A stretch of DNA of 64,000 nt from the NCBI GenBank assembly GCA_029945445.1, contig JAQSCO010000060.1, positions 372,001 through 436,000 on the forward strand, written 5' to 3'. Each line of letters starts with the position of its first letter. Position 1 is the stretch's first letter. A model generated the notes under the pieces. The model was not told the origin of the DNA. It ran no database searches and was given only the letters and a program-made list of their open reading frames with translations. This document shows, piece by piece, positions 27,097 through 35,509 of this stretch. The stretch comes from Lacunisphaera sp. (GTDB taxonomy: Bacteria; Verrucomicrobiota; Verrucomicrobiia; Opitutales; Opitutaceae). The position numbers and the translations under genes were made by a program.

Positions 27097-27996
27097 TCAG
27101 GGTGCGCGTTCGATGCGCGCGGTCCAGCCGCCGCCCGAGGACAGGCCGTGTTTCTGGGAGAAGCTGCCCATGTTCAGAGCCAAAGCCACGTTGAGCAGGC
27201 TGTTCAGGTAGAGCAGCGGCTCGCCTTCTTTCACGTCGCCGAAAGTCCGCACATACGGCAGCACGCCGCGGTAGGCTTCCTTGCCGTCGTGGAAAATCGT
27301 GACCGTGAATTTGTCCCCGAAGGCGGGCTTCAGCTCGTTGAAGAGCGTGTCCGGAATGTTGGTCCAGACATTCCCATAGTGGAAATCAACCATCGGGATC
27401 GTGCCGCGCAGCACGCCCTTTTCCAGCGCCGGCTTCTCGTAGGGCAGACTGACGACCTTGGGCGCGAGCAGCGGGCCGACTTGCTCGAACGTGATGGTGC
27501 CGGACGCGAGCCGCGCGCCGGTGTAGGCGTAGATGTCGCGGCCGTGGAATGTGTAGCTTTTCTCCGAGCCGGCGCGCCGGTTCAGGTTCTCGTCGATGCG
27601 GCGGACGGCCGCGATGCCGAGATCCTCCGCCACGAGCGTCCAGGTGCCGTTGTCCGGCCCGACGAAATAATGCCCGCTCTTCGTCTGCAGCACGATCGAC
27701 GCGCGCTCGGTGCCGACGCCCGGATCCACGACCGAGATGAACACCGTGCCGGCCGGCCAGAACGGCGCGCTTTGTTTGAGGCGGTAGGCCGCCTCCCAGA
27801 TGTCATAGGGCGTATTCTCGTGGCTCAGGTCGAAGATCGGCAGGTGCGGGTCGACGCCGACCGCGACGCCTTTCATCGCCGCGACGGCGCCATCCTTCGT
27901 GCCAAAGTCGGTCTGGATGACGAGCGCGTGGTCGGCGGCACGGGCCGCGCCGGCCGTGAACAGGGCGAGCAGCAAAGGCAGGAATAATTTTCTCAT
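27097..27996 (-). CDS. Exported SAM hydrolase / SAM hydroxide adenosyltransferase (DUF62)
   Basis: Family members hydrolyse S-adenosylmethionine to adenosine and methionine. 299 residues with a clear signal peptide (MRKLFLPLLLALFTAGAARA), unusual for this normally cytosolic family. Seen: TDFGTKDG (29-36), VVDPGVGTERAS (89-100), FVGPDNGTW (111-119) and FHGRDIYAY (150-158), all family motifs. A strong terminator lies only about 12 bases before its start, with no obvious Shine-Dalgarno site. Expression therefore probably depends on readthrough from the TonB receptor gene. If active outside the cytosol it would release adenosine next to the exported deaminase encoded at 33174. Confidence 0.88.
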   Translation of the reverse strand: MRKLFLPLLLALFTAGAARAADHALVIQTDFGTKDGAVAAMKGVAVGVDPHLPIFDLSHENTPYDIWEAAYRLKQSAPFWPAGTVFISVVDPGVGTERASIVLQTKSGHYFVGPDNGTWTLVAEDLGIAAVRRIDENLNRRAGSEKSYTFHGRDIYAYTGARLASGTITFEQVGPLLAPKVVSLPYEKPALEKGVLRGTIPMVDFHYGNVWTNIPDTLFNELKPAFGDKFTVTIFHDGKEAYRGVLPYVRTFGDVKEGEPLLYLNSLLNVALALNMGSFSQKHGLSSGGGWTARIERAP

Positions 27997-28010
27997 GGCA
28001 GAGCGGATGA

Positions 28011-28043
28011 AGAAAACCGCCGGGAGACAAGCTCCCGGCGGTC
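28011..28043 (-). terminator. Rho-independent terminator after the TonB receptor gene
   Basis: Perfect 11-bp stem ACCGCCGGGAG (28016-28026) / CTCCCGGCGGT (28032-28042), 5-base loop, then on the minus strand TTTTCTTC. It separates the receptor gene from the SAM hydrolase gene, whose ATG lies just beyond, so it may act as an attenuator. Confidence 0.8.
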
Positions 28044-28076
28044 GAGGTTGGCTGATTCAGGCGGAGGCGGACGCGC

Positions 28077-30440
28077 TCAGTAGTTGTATTTGACGTTGAG
28101 CGAGAAGGTCGTGCCGGCGAGCGCGAGGATCGAGCCGTTGCCGTAGACGGAATTCGGCGGGGCCCAGTTTTTCCGGTCGGTCACGTTGCCCACGCTCAGG
28201 CGGAATTCCCACTCCTTGCGGATCTTGTAGTTGAGGCTGGCATCAATCTCATACTGCCAGGGAATGACCAGGGTGGCCGCGACGTTGTTGTTGATCGGGC
28301 TCGTGACGAGGGCGTTCGTCGAGAAGCCGAAGCCGTTGTCGAACGTATACGAGACCAGTCCGTTAAAGCTGCTGCGCGGGACGCCGCTGGTGCGGGTCTC
28401 GGGCGCGAAGGTGATCGCCTCGCCGCCGGTCAGCTCGCTCGTGCCGCCGAACATGCCGTATTGAAACTGGAAGCCGGCGGTCTTGGCGTCGATGTAGGAG
28501 TAGGACGCCGTGGCGTAGAGGTGCTTGTTCGGCTGGTAGTTCAGCTCAACCTCGACGCCCTTGGTCTTGTATTCGACGATGCTCGTGCTGCTGGTCGTCT
28601 TGGCCGTGCGCTTCTGCTGGAAGTAGGCCAGGTTGAAGAAGAGCTGGCCCTTCAGCAGCGCGTATTTGGTGCCCGCCTCGAAGAGCGTGGCCGGCTGCTG
28701 GAAGTTCTCCTTGTCGAGCGCCGTGCCCGCGCCATTCCACCCGGTGATGCCGCCGCCGTTGCCCACCGCCCCGGAGATGTTCTTGCTGTAATTGTAGGTC
28801 ACGTAGGCGGAGGCGGTGTCCGACATCTTGTAGACCAGGCTGGCGTTGTAGTTCGGGTTGGTGATGCTGATGTCCGCCGTGGGATGCGTGGACTTCAGCG
28901 GCTCGCGCACGTGGGCCTTCAAATAGTCGAAGCGCGCACCGGTCACGAGATTGAGCTTGCCCGACACCTTCCAGGTCGCCTGGGCGAAGGGGCCGAAGGT
29001 GGTGCCGTGGCTGTCGTTGGTGTCACCGTTCGCGGTGCCGGCGATGCCGTAGCGCCCGGGCCAGCCGGGGACGGGGATATCGGCGCCAAAATCAAAGAAG
29101 TTGGGCGCCGGAAAATTCACCGACTTGTAGACGTCGATGAAATTATGGTCCTTGGTCAGGTCCCAGGCATTGGCCGGCTCGAACGAGTAATCATCGTAGG
29201 CCAGCGTGCGCTGGTAGCGCAGGTCGAGGCCGGCGTTCAGGGAGACGAACGGCTTGGTGATGATGAACTCCGTGCGGTTCTCGGCGAACCAGGAGGGGTC
29301 GATGATCTCGGAATAGTAGTAGGTGCTGAGGGTGTTGCGCGCCGTGTAACTCCAGAACGTGTTGTTGACGACCTTGAGGTCGGGCCCGGCGAGGAAGGTC
29401 TGGATGGCCTGCATGTTGAACTCGCGGCCGACCGAATGATTGCTGGGCTTGAGGAGCCGGTTATGGCGGCTGATCGGCACGGCGGCGCCAAAGGCGATGG
29501 TGTTCCCCACCACGGTGGTGCCGCCGACGTTCTTGGCATTCTGCGGATCCGCCGCGGTGGCGGCGGTGCCGCCGTTGACGTTGGTGCCGGTGATGTAGAG
29601 CAGGTGGTCGATCAGGGCCTGGGTCGGGCGGTTCATGCCCCAGTTTTCGGTGTAGCGGTAGAACGAGGCCGAGGCGTTGAAGAAGACCTCGTATTTCTCG
29701 GTGGGCCGGAAGATCAGCGCCCCGTAGAGCGAGTGGTTCTTGTTATAGTAGTCCCACCAGAAACCCTTGCTGTCGGTGCCCGAATAGCTGAAGCGGTAGG
29801 CCAGCTCCTTGGAGACCGGGCCGCCGACGTCGATGGTCCATTCCTTCTGGGAGTAGGAGCCGATGGTCGCGCTGACCGAGCCCTTGAAGCCGTCGAAATA
29901 GGGCCGCTTGGTGACGAGGTCGACAAAGCCGCCGACATACATGGAGGCGCCCTGCACCGCGGTCGCCGGGCCCTTCACGATGTTGACCGACTCGACGGAG
30001 TTGAAGTCGAGCGGCAGGCCGTTGCCGTTGGAAGTGATGCGCCCGCGCACGCCGTTGATGAACAGGTCGGCCGTCTGGGCGCGGATGCTCGGGTTGGAGG
30101 GCGCGCCGAAGTTCGTCGTCGTGTAGGAGCTGGAGGTGAGCTTGGCGAAATCCAGCACGCTCGAGATGTTGATGTCGCTCAGCTGCTGGCGCGAGATGAT
30201 GGTGACGTTGCGCGGCACATCGATGATGTTGTCGTCAGTGCCGAAGACGGAGTTGAACGGCCGGGACGTGGGCATGATCTGCTGCTCGGGGGCGACCCCG
30301 CGCACGCTGAACTTGTCCAGTTCCAGGATTTCCTCCTTGGCCGCGGGGGCGGCGGCGGGAGCGGTTTGCGCGGCCATTCGGCCGGTGACGCTGGCGGCAA
30401 AGAGCACGGCCAGCAACGTGCGGAGCAAGTTGGTGTTCAT
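28077..30440 (-). CDS. TonB-dependent outer-membrane receptor
   Basis: 787-residue outer-membrane active transporter. Seen: signal peptide (MNTNLLRTLLAVLFAASVTGRMAAQ), a TonB-box-like region EEILELDKFSV, a plug domain (DVPRNVTIISRQQLSDINISSVLDFAK; NGVRGRI; VESVNIVKGPATAVQGASMYVGG) and a 22-strand-type barrel ending in the aromatic terminus SLNVKYNY. The start at 30440 is set by the signal peptide; the frame is open upstream to 30563. First gene of the minus-strand string that includes SAM hydrolase and a nucleobase permease, and divergent from a NUP-family gene, so a nucleoside or nucleobase cargo is inferred. Confidence 0.93.
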   Translation of the reverse strand: MNTNLLRTLLAVLFAASVTGRMAAQTAPAAAPAAKEEILELDKFSVRGVAPEQQIMPTSRPFNSVFGTDDNIIDVPRNVTIISRQQLSDINISSVLDFAKLTSSSYTTTNFGAPSNPSIRAQTADLFINGVRGRITSNGNGLPLDFNSVESVNIVKGPATAVQGASMYVGGFVDLVTKRPYFDGFKGSVSATIGSYSQKEWTIDVGGPVSKELAYRFSYSGTDSKGFWWDYYNKNHSLYGALIFRPTEKYEVFFNASASFYRYTENWGMNRPTQALIDHLLYITGTNVNGGTAATAADPQNAKNVGGTTVVGNTIAFGAAVPISRHNRLLKPSNHSVGREFNMQAIQTFLAGPDLKVVNNTFWSYTARNTLSTYYYSEIIDPSWFAENRTEFIITKPFVSLNAGLDLRYQRTLAYDDYSFEPANAWDLTKDHNFIDVYKSVNFPAPNFFDFGADIPVPGWPGRYGIAGTANGDTNDSHGTTFGPFAQATWKVSGKLNLVTGARFDYLKAHVREPLKSTHPTADISITNPNYNASLVYKMSDTASAYVTYNYSKNISGAVGNGGGITGWNGAGTALDKENFQQPATLFEAGTKYALLKGQLFFNLAYFQQKRTAKTTSSTSIVEYKTKGVEVELNYQPNKHLYATASYSYIDAKTAGFQFQYGMFGGTSELTGGEAITFAPETRTSGVPRSSFNGLVSYTFDNGFGFSTNALVTSPINNNVAATLVIPWQYEIDASLNYKIRKEWEFRLSVGNVTDRKNWAPPNSVYGNGSILALAGTTFSLNVKYNY

Positions 30441-30469
30441 TTTGTGGGTTGGGTGGCGTGGGACGGCAT

Positions 30470-30499
30470 TTTCTAAGCAAGCCATGTGCCAGTTCACAA
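30470..30499 (-). promoter_or_regulatory. Candidate promoter of the TonB receptor gene
   Basis: On the minus strand TTGTGA (30499-30494), 18-base spacer, TAGAAA (30475-30470), about 30 bases before the ATG. It sits in the 121-base gap shared with the divergent NUP gene, which is the natural control point of the purine locus. Confidence 0.4.
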
Positions 30500-30561
30500 G
30501 GGGTTTCATCGCGCACAATATCTTGCCGACCCGGTATGAACCCTGCTGACTACTCCGGTTC

Positions 30562-31641
30562 ATGCGACCGCTTCATCTGGCCCAGTGTCTTCTTGTTTTC
30601 CTCGCCGTAAGCCCGCCCGTTTTCTTACCGGCCGCCGAGGCCGTCATTCGCCCGCGGGTCGTGATCGTCACGATGTTCGAGCTCGGCGCCGACACCGGCG
30701 ACCAGCCCGGGGAATTCCAGTTCTGGGTCGAGCGCGAGCATCTCGACCGCGTCATTCCCCTTCCCGCCGGCTACCACGACGTGCGCGTCAACGCCGACGG
30801 CACGGTGCTCGCGATTCTCACCGGCCAGGGCAACACCCGCTCCGCGACCAGCATCATGGCCCTCGGGCTCGATCCGCGCTTTGACTTTTCCAAGAGCTAC
30901 TGGCTCGTCGCGGGCATCGCCGGCCTGGATCCGGCCGTGGCGTCCGTCGGCTCCGCTGTTTGGACCGATTACGTGGTCGAGGGCGACCTGGCGCACGAGA
31001 TCGATGCCCGCGAAATCCCGACGGACTGGAAAACCGGCTATGTCCCGTTGCGCAAAAAGCAGCCCTACGAACTACCCTTGCAACCGGCTGACGAACTGGT
31101 GGACCATGTCTACCAGTTGAATCCCGCCCTGCTGCACTGGGCCTTCGACCTGACCAAGGACACCCCGCTGGCCGACAGCGCCGCCGTGCGCGAATTCCGG
31201 GCCCGCTACGCCGACTCGCCAGCCGCCTTGCGGCCCGCGTCCGTGCTGATCGGCGCCAACCTCGCCTCCAGCACATATTGGCACGGTAAACTGCTCAATG
31301 ACTGGGCCCACGACTGGGTGGCCTACTACACCGGTGGCCGCGGCCGTTATGCCACCACCGCGATGGAGGACACCGGCACTTTGCGGGCGCTGACCAACCT
31401 GGCGCGCGCCGGCCGGGCGGATTACAGCCGGGTGATGGTGCTCCGCACCGCCAGCAACTTCGATATGCAGCCGCCTGACCTCACCGCCGCGCAGAGCATG
31501 AGTGGCGAGAAGATCGGCCATTACTCCGCCTATATACCATCCCTCGAGGCCGCGCACGCCGTCGGCCGCCGTGTGCTGCACACGCTCCTGGAGGGTTGGG
31601 CCAGATTTGAGACCACCCCACCCGCGGCCCCGGCCAAATAA
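30562..31641 (+). CDS. Exported NUP-family protein (purine nucleoside permease / nucleosidase-like)
   Basis: 359 residues with an N-terminal signal peptide (MRPLHLAQCLLVFLAVSPPVFL...). Seen: RVVIVTMFELGADTGDQPGE at the start of the mature part, LTGQGNTRSATSIMALGLDPRFD, AGIAGLDPAVASVGSAVW and a late TASNFDMQPP, matching the NUP family (PF06516). The family name comes from fungal purine nucleoside permeases, but these proteins lack membrane helices and resemble the nucleoside phosphorylase fold. A periplasmic nucleoside-binding or nucleoside-cleaving role is the better guess. Followed after 18 bases by a purine permease gene. Confidence 0.85.
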   Translation: MRPLHLAQCLLVFLAVSPPVFLPAAEAVIRPRVVIVTMFELGADTGDQPGEFQFWVEREHLDRVIPLPAGYHDVRVNADGTVLAILTGQGNTRSATSIMALGLDPRFDFSKSYWLVAGIAGLDPAVASVGSAVWTDYVVEGDLAHEIDAREIPTDWKTGYVPLRKKQPYELPLQPADELVDHVYQLNPALLHWAFDLTKDTPLADSAAVREFRARYADSPAALRPASVLIGANLASSTYWHGKLLNDWAHDWVAYYTGGRGRYATTAMEDTGTLRALTNLARAGRADYSRVMVLRTASNFDMQPPDLTAAQSMSGEKIGHYSAYIPSLEAAHAVGRRVLHTLLEGWARFETTPPAAPAK

Positions 31642-31659
31642 TCGTCACCGCCCCGCCCC

Positions 31660-32997
31660 ATGCTGAACCGCCTCTACAAGCTCGACCAGTCCGGCACGAC
31701 CGTCGGCCGTGAACTCCAGGCCGGCGCGACGACCTTCGCCGCGATGGCCTACATCCTCGCGGTCAATCCCGCCATCCTCGCCGCCGCCGGCATGCCGCAG
31801 CCTGCCCTCATCACGGTCACCGCGATCACCGCTGCGATCAGCACGCTGCTGATGGGTTTCCTGACCAACTATCCCCTGGCCCTCGCGCCCGGCATGGGAA
31901 TCAACGCCTACTTCGCTTTCACCGTCTGCCTCGGGCTCGGCGTTTCATGGCAGTCCGCCCTCGGGCTGGTCTTCGTGAACGGCTGCATCTTTCTCGCCCT
32001 CTCGGTCAGCGGCGTCCGCGAGAAGATCATCGCCGCCATCCCGCACCAGCTGAAGCTCGCCATCACCTGCGGCATCGGGCTCTTCATCGCCTTCATCGGC
32101 CTGAAAAACGGCGGCATTGTCGTCGCCAGTCCCGCCACTTTCGTCTCGCACGGCGACTTCGGCACGCCGGCGGTGCTGCTCTGCTTCGGCGGCATCCTGC
32201 TGACCGCCGTCCTCATCGCCCGGCGCGTGCCGGGCGCGATCATCCTCTCGATCCTCGCGGTCACCGCCGCCGGGCTGTTCGTCACCGACGGCAAGGGCGG
32301 CCATGTCACCACGATGCCGGCGGCGCTGTTCTCGCTGCCGTCCTCGCCCGCGCCCACTTTCCTGCAGCTCAACTTCGACCTGCTGCTGCATGATTTCGGC
32401 AAGGCCCTGCCGATCATCCTCACGCTGCTGCTCGTGGACATGTTCGACAACATCGGGACGCTCATCGGCGTCACGCAGCGCGCCGGTTTGCTCGACCAGG
32501 ACGGCAAGCTGCCCAAGGCCGGCCGCGCGCTCGTGGCCGATTCGATCGCCGCCATCCTCAGTTCGCTCATGGGCACCTCGACGGTCGTCAGCTACATTGA
32601 GTCGGCCTCGGGTGTCGAGGCCGGCGGCCGCACGGGCCTGACCGGCGCCGCCACCGCGGTGCTCTTTCTCCTGGCGCTGTTCCTCACGCCGGTGATTCTC
32701 GCCATCCCGGCAGCCGCGACCGCACCGGCGCTCGTGATCGTCGGGGTCTTCATGTTCCAGTCGGTCGCGCAGCTGAAGCTCGACGATTTCGCCGAGACGG
32801 CCCCGATCTTCCTGATCATCGCGGGCATTCCGCTCAGCTTCAGCATCGCCGAGGGCATCGGCCTCGGGCTCATCGCTTACGCCGTGCTGCACCTCGCCAC
32901 CGGCCGCGCCCGACAGGCCTCGCCGCTGACCTATCTCCTCGCGCTGATCTTCAGCCTGCACCTGCTCCGCGCCATCCTCGCCCGGCTTTTCCCATAG
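31660..32997 (+). CDS. AzgA-like adenine/guanine/hypoxanthine permease
   Basis: 445-residue inner-membrane carrier of the AzgA branch of NCS2. Seen: GRELQAGATTFAAMAYILAVNP, ALAPGMGINAYFAFTVCLG, LLLVDMFDNIGTLIGVTQRAG (substrate-site acidic residues) and SSLMGTSTVVSYIESASGVEAGGRTGLT, all diagnostic. Imports hypoxanthine, guanine or adenine with protons, by family. It sits directly downstream of the NUP-family gene and upstream of the exported adenosine deaminase, so its likely cargo is the base released outside the inner membrane. Confidence 0.94.
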   Translation: MLNRLYKLDQSGTTVGRELQAGATTFAAMAYILAVNPAILAAAGMPQPALITVTAITAAISTLLMGFLTNYPLALAPGMGINAYFAFTVCLGLGVSWQSALGLVFVNGCIFLALSVSGVREKIIAAIPHQLKLAITCGIGLFIAFIGLKNGGIVVASPATFVSHGDFGTPAVLLCFGGILLTAVLIARRVPGAIILSILAVTAAGLFVTDGKGGHVTTMPAALFSLPSSPAPTFLQLNFDLLLHDFGKALPIILTLLLVDMFDNIGTLIGVTQRAGLLDQDGKLPKAGRALVADSIAAILSSLMGTSTVVSYIESASGVEAGGRTGLTGAATAVLFLLALFLTPVILAIPAAATAPALVIVGVFMFQSVAQLKLDDFAETAPIFLIIAGIPLSFSIAEGIGLGLIAYAVLHLATGRARQASPLTYLLALIFSLHLLRAILARLFP

Positions 32998-33018
32998 CCG
33001 CGCCTCCGCCGGTTCTGG

Positions 33019-33074
33019 ATGTCAACTAATAGTATACTAGAGTTCCCGGGCCTTAGTATACTATTAGTTGACAT
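33019..33074. repeat. Inverted pair of 21-bp AT-rich arms, element A
   Basis: Left arm 33019-33039 ends TAATAGTATACTA; right arm 33054-33074 starts TAGTATACTATTAG and ends TTGACAT. The arms are perfect reverse complements, and the spacer is 14 bases containing CCCGGGCC. It lies between the AzgA-like and adenosine deaminase genes. The hairpin would be strong despite its AT content. The same arms recur at 39590-39648 in opposite arrangement. Confidence 0.85.
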
Positions 33075-33173
33075 TAGATCAGGCGGACGGAAGCGGCGGC
33101 GCCGGGCGGGGAAGCGGCGCCGGGGCCGACTTTCAGGTTGCCTGTAACCTAGCCGAGGCCCGTAAATCATCCC

Positions 33174-34574
33174 ATGCGATATCTCCCCCTCCTGCTCGCC
33201 CTCTGCGGTGCGGCCTGCGCGGCAACTTTTGCCGAGCGCTTCGAGGCCATCAAGCACACCGCCAAGCCCGCCGAGCTCTACGCCTTCCTCTATGCCCTGC
33301 CCAAGGGCGGCGACCTGCACAACCACAGTGGCGCCGAGCGCCCCGAGTGGCTCTACGCCATCTGCACCGACCCGGCCCGCACCGGCGGCGAGACCTTCTA
33401 CACCCGCGCGCATTTCGCCGCCGCGCCCGACGCCATCGCCCCGGGCCAGCGCTTCCACAACATCCGGCAATATGCCTACGACAAGCTGACCGGCGAGGCC
33501 CGCACGGAATACGTCCGGCTCGACGCCCTCACGCCGGCCGAACGCGCCGCCTGGTGCAACAGCCTCCGCCTCGATGCGCCCGGCGAAGGCCGCGAAGAAT
33601 TCTTCAGCAACATCTGGCCGCGCCGCGGCGGGATCGACAGCTCCCTGCCGGTCAACACCGAGGCGCTCGTCGAAAACATCAAGGCCTTCGGCGCCGAGCA
33701 CCTCGCCTACCTCGAGACGCAGTTCAGCGTCGATCGCATGACGGCCAACGATGGCAGCCTGATCCCCGTCGAGGACGCGGTGGCCTACGTCAAGCACCGG
33801 CTCGCCCAGCCCGATGTCGCCAGCTCGGGCGTCACCGTGCGCTTCCAAAAGGCCCTCCTGCGCTTCCTGCCCAGCTCCGAGGCCCGGCTCGCCGAGTCCT
33901 ATGCCTTCGTCGACGCCCACCGCGACCTCTGGGTCGGCCTCAACCTGGTCGGCATCGAGGAGAACGGCCACGGCTACCCGGCGCGTTTCCTCGAAACCTT
34001 CCGCGCATTGCGCGTCCGCTACCCGACGCTCGCCCTCTCCATCCACGCCGGCGAGATGGACGGCAACGACTCGCATATCCGCGACACGCTGCTCCTCGGC
34101 GCCAGCCGCATCGGCCATGGCGTCAACATTCTCAAGGACCCCGACACCCTGCTGCTGCTCCAGCAGAGCCGCCGCGTGCTGATCGAGATCAACCTGATCT
34201 CCAACCGCCTGCTCGAATACACCCCCGACCTCACGAAGCATCCGTTCCCCGAGCTGCTCCGCACCGGCGTGCCCGTCTGTCTTAACACCGACGACCGCGG
34301 CATGTGGGACTCGAACCTCACCGACGAATACTACACCGCCGTCACGACGTTCAACCTGTCGTGGGACGAGATTGTGCTGCTCGGCCGCAACTCCCTCGCC
34401 CGCTCCTTCGTCCAGCCCGAGGTGAAGACCAGACTCCTCGCCGACTACGACCGCGCCGTCACGGACTTCGCGGCGAAGTATCTGCCGGCCGACTCCCTCG
34501 CCCAGCTCGCGGGCGTGAAGCCCGTGGCCTACGGTTACGCGAAGCGCACCTGGGGCTTCGATTTCGTGCAATAA
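33174..34574 (+). CDS. Exported adenosine deaminase-family protein
   Basis: Deaminates adenosine to inosine. 466 residues, longer than cytosolic Add and with a signal peptide (MRYLPLLLALCGAACA), as in secreted ADGF-type deaminases. Zinc and catalytic motifs are intact: GDLHNHSG (His49, His51), SIHAGEMDG (His291, Glu294), RIGHGVNI (His315) and LNTDDRG (Asp373-374). It carries an extra N-terminal region (about 60-170) relative to Add. Same strand as the NUP-family and AzgA-like genes but separated from them by the palindromic element A. Confidence 0.92.
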   Translation: MRYLPLLLALCGAACAATFAERFEAIKHTAKPAELYAFLYALPKGGDLHNHSGAERPEWLYAICTDPARTGGETFYTRAHFAAAPDAIAPGQRFHNIRQYAYDKLTGEARTEYVRLDALTPAERAAWCNSLRLDAPGEGREEFFSNIWPRRGGIDSSLPVNTEALVENIKAFGAEHLAYLETQFSVDRMTANDGSLIPVEDAVAYVKHRLAQPDVASSGVTVRFQKALLRFLPSSEARLAESYAFVDAHRDLWVGLNLVGIEENGHGYPARFLETFRALRVRYPTLALSIHAGEMDGNDSHIRDTLLLGASRIGHGVNILKDPDTLLLLQQSRRVLIEINLISNRLLEYTPDLTKHPFPELLRTGVPVCLNTDDRGMWDSNLTDEYYTAVTTFNLSWDEIVLLGRNSLARSFVQPEVKTRLLADYDRAVTDFAAKYLPADSLAQLAGVKPVAYGYAKRTWGFDFVQ

Positions 34575-34601
34575 AAGCCCGCACCGGAGGCTCCGACCCA
34601 G

Positions 34602-35055
34602 ATGTCCTCGCTCTCGCCCGCCGAGAAAGTCGAACTTGCCGCCCTCCCGCTCGGGACAGCGCTCGCCGCGTGGCTGGCACCGCTCGGCGGCCTGAGGCTG
34701 GAACTCGGCGAGCTCATCGCCGGCGGCGCGCTGCTCATTCTCGTGCAGGGTTTCTTCCGCGACCTCTGGCTGCTGCGCGAGACCCGCCGCAAGGCCTCGG
34801 CGACCCCCCGCCCGCGAGGCGCGGTGCATGTGCGTCGAGTCGGCTCTGGGCATCACCGGCGTGGTCGCGGGCATCGGGTTGGTCGGCCTGGGCCTGACCG
34901 CGCCGGTCTCCGTCAGTGCAGCGAGCCTGGCCGCGAGTGTCGGCGTCACGATGACGGCCGGGTTCCTGCTCAAGGATTTCGTGTTCGAGTGGTCGCCCTG
35001 GAAGATCTACCGCGAGAAGGACCACGCCCAGGTCATCTTCCGCTGGCGGAAGTGA
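34602..35055 (+). pseudogene. Small membrane protein gene with an apparent frameshift
   Basis: Two consecutive frames together make one plausible protein of about 150 residues. 34602-~34806 encodes MSSLSPAEKVELAALPLG... with one hydrophobic segment. The next frame continues from about 34807 to 35055 as ...REARCMCVESALGITGVVAG and AASLAASVGVTMTAGFLLKDF, then WSPWKIYREKDHAQVIFRWRK before the stop. The switch falls at a run of six C at 34804-34809, so a one-base indel (real or a sequencing error) or a slippage site is likely. Function unknown; about three membrane segments. Confidence 0.65.
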
Positions 35056-35075
35056 CCGGCCGACGGGCGCGGCGC

Positions 35076-35507
35076 TTACCTCGCCGTCTTCGCGCTGACC
35101 ACGAGCAGGGGAATGTTCGTGTTGTGGCGGACCTTGTCGATGGTGCTGCCGTGGATGAGGTCGCCGATCAGTTTGTGCCCGTGCGAGGCCAGCGCAATGA
35201 GGTCGCACTGGCTCGAGACCGCGATCTTCACGATCTCGTTGGGCGGGTTGCCCAACGCGAGCACCGTGTCCACCTGCAGGCCCGTCCCGCGGAGCCGGTC
35301 CGCGGTGCTTTCCAGGTAATCGCTGTCGGCCCGCATCTCGTCGGACTCGGCCAGCTTGAGCTGCTCGAAGTTGCGCGCGGCCCAGCCGTCGGCGACATGC
35401 AGCAGCAGCAGTTCGGCCTTGAAATGCGCGGCCAGCTGGCTGATGTGCGGCAGCAGCCGTTCATCGGCGGGCCCGTTCTCGAGGGCGACGAGGATCTTCC
35501 GATACAT
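35076..35507 (-). CDS. Universal stress protein, UspA family
   Basis: 143-residue single Usp domain: MYRKILVALENGPADERLLPHISQLA at the N-terminus, LLLLHVADGW, and the C-terminal nucleotide-loop region DLIALASHGHKLIGDLIHGSTIDKV followed by IPLLVVSAK. The loop keeps the G-x2-G-like and GST elements, so ATP binding is possible. It starts 2 bases after the Nramp transporter stop and is clearly co-transcribed with it; Nramp-Usp linkage occurs in other bacteria. Confidence 0.92.
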   Translation of the reverse strand: MYRKILVALENGPADERLLPHISQLAAHFKAELLLLHVADGWAARNFEQLKLAESDEMRADSDYLESTADRLRGTGLQVDTVLALGNPPNEIVKIAVSSQCDLIALASHGHKLIGDLIHGSTIDKVRHNTNIPLLVVSAKTAR

Positions 35508-35509
35508 GG

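Noticed and set aside
26122-27987. 621-codon plus-strand ORF
   Set aside because: Antisense to the NCS2 permease and SAM hydrolase genes, highly Arg/His-rich with no domain.
32931-34973. 680-codon minus-strand ORF
   Set aside because: Antisense shadow of the adenosine deaminase gene caused by high GC; it also translates the palindromic repeat and has no recognisable domain.
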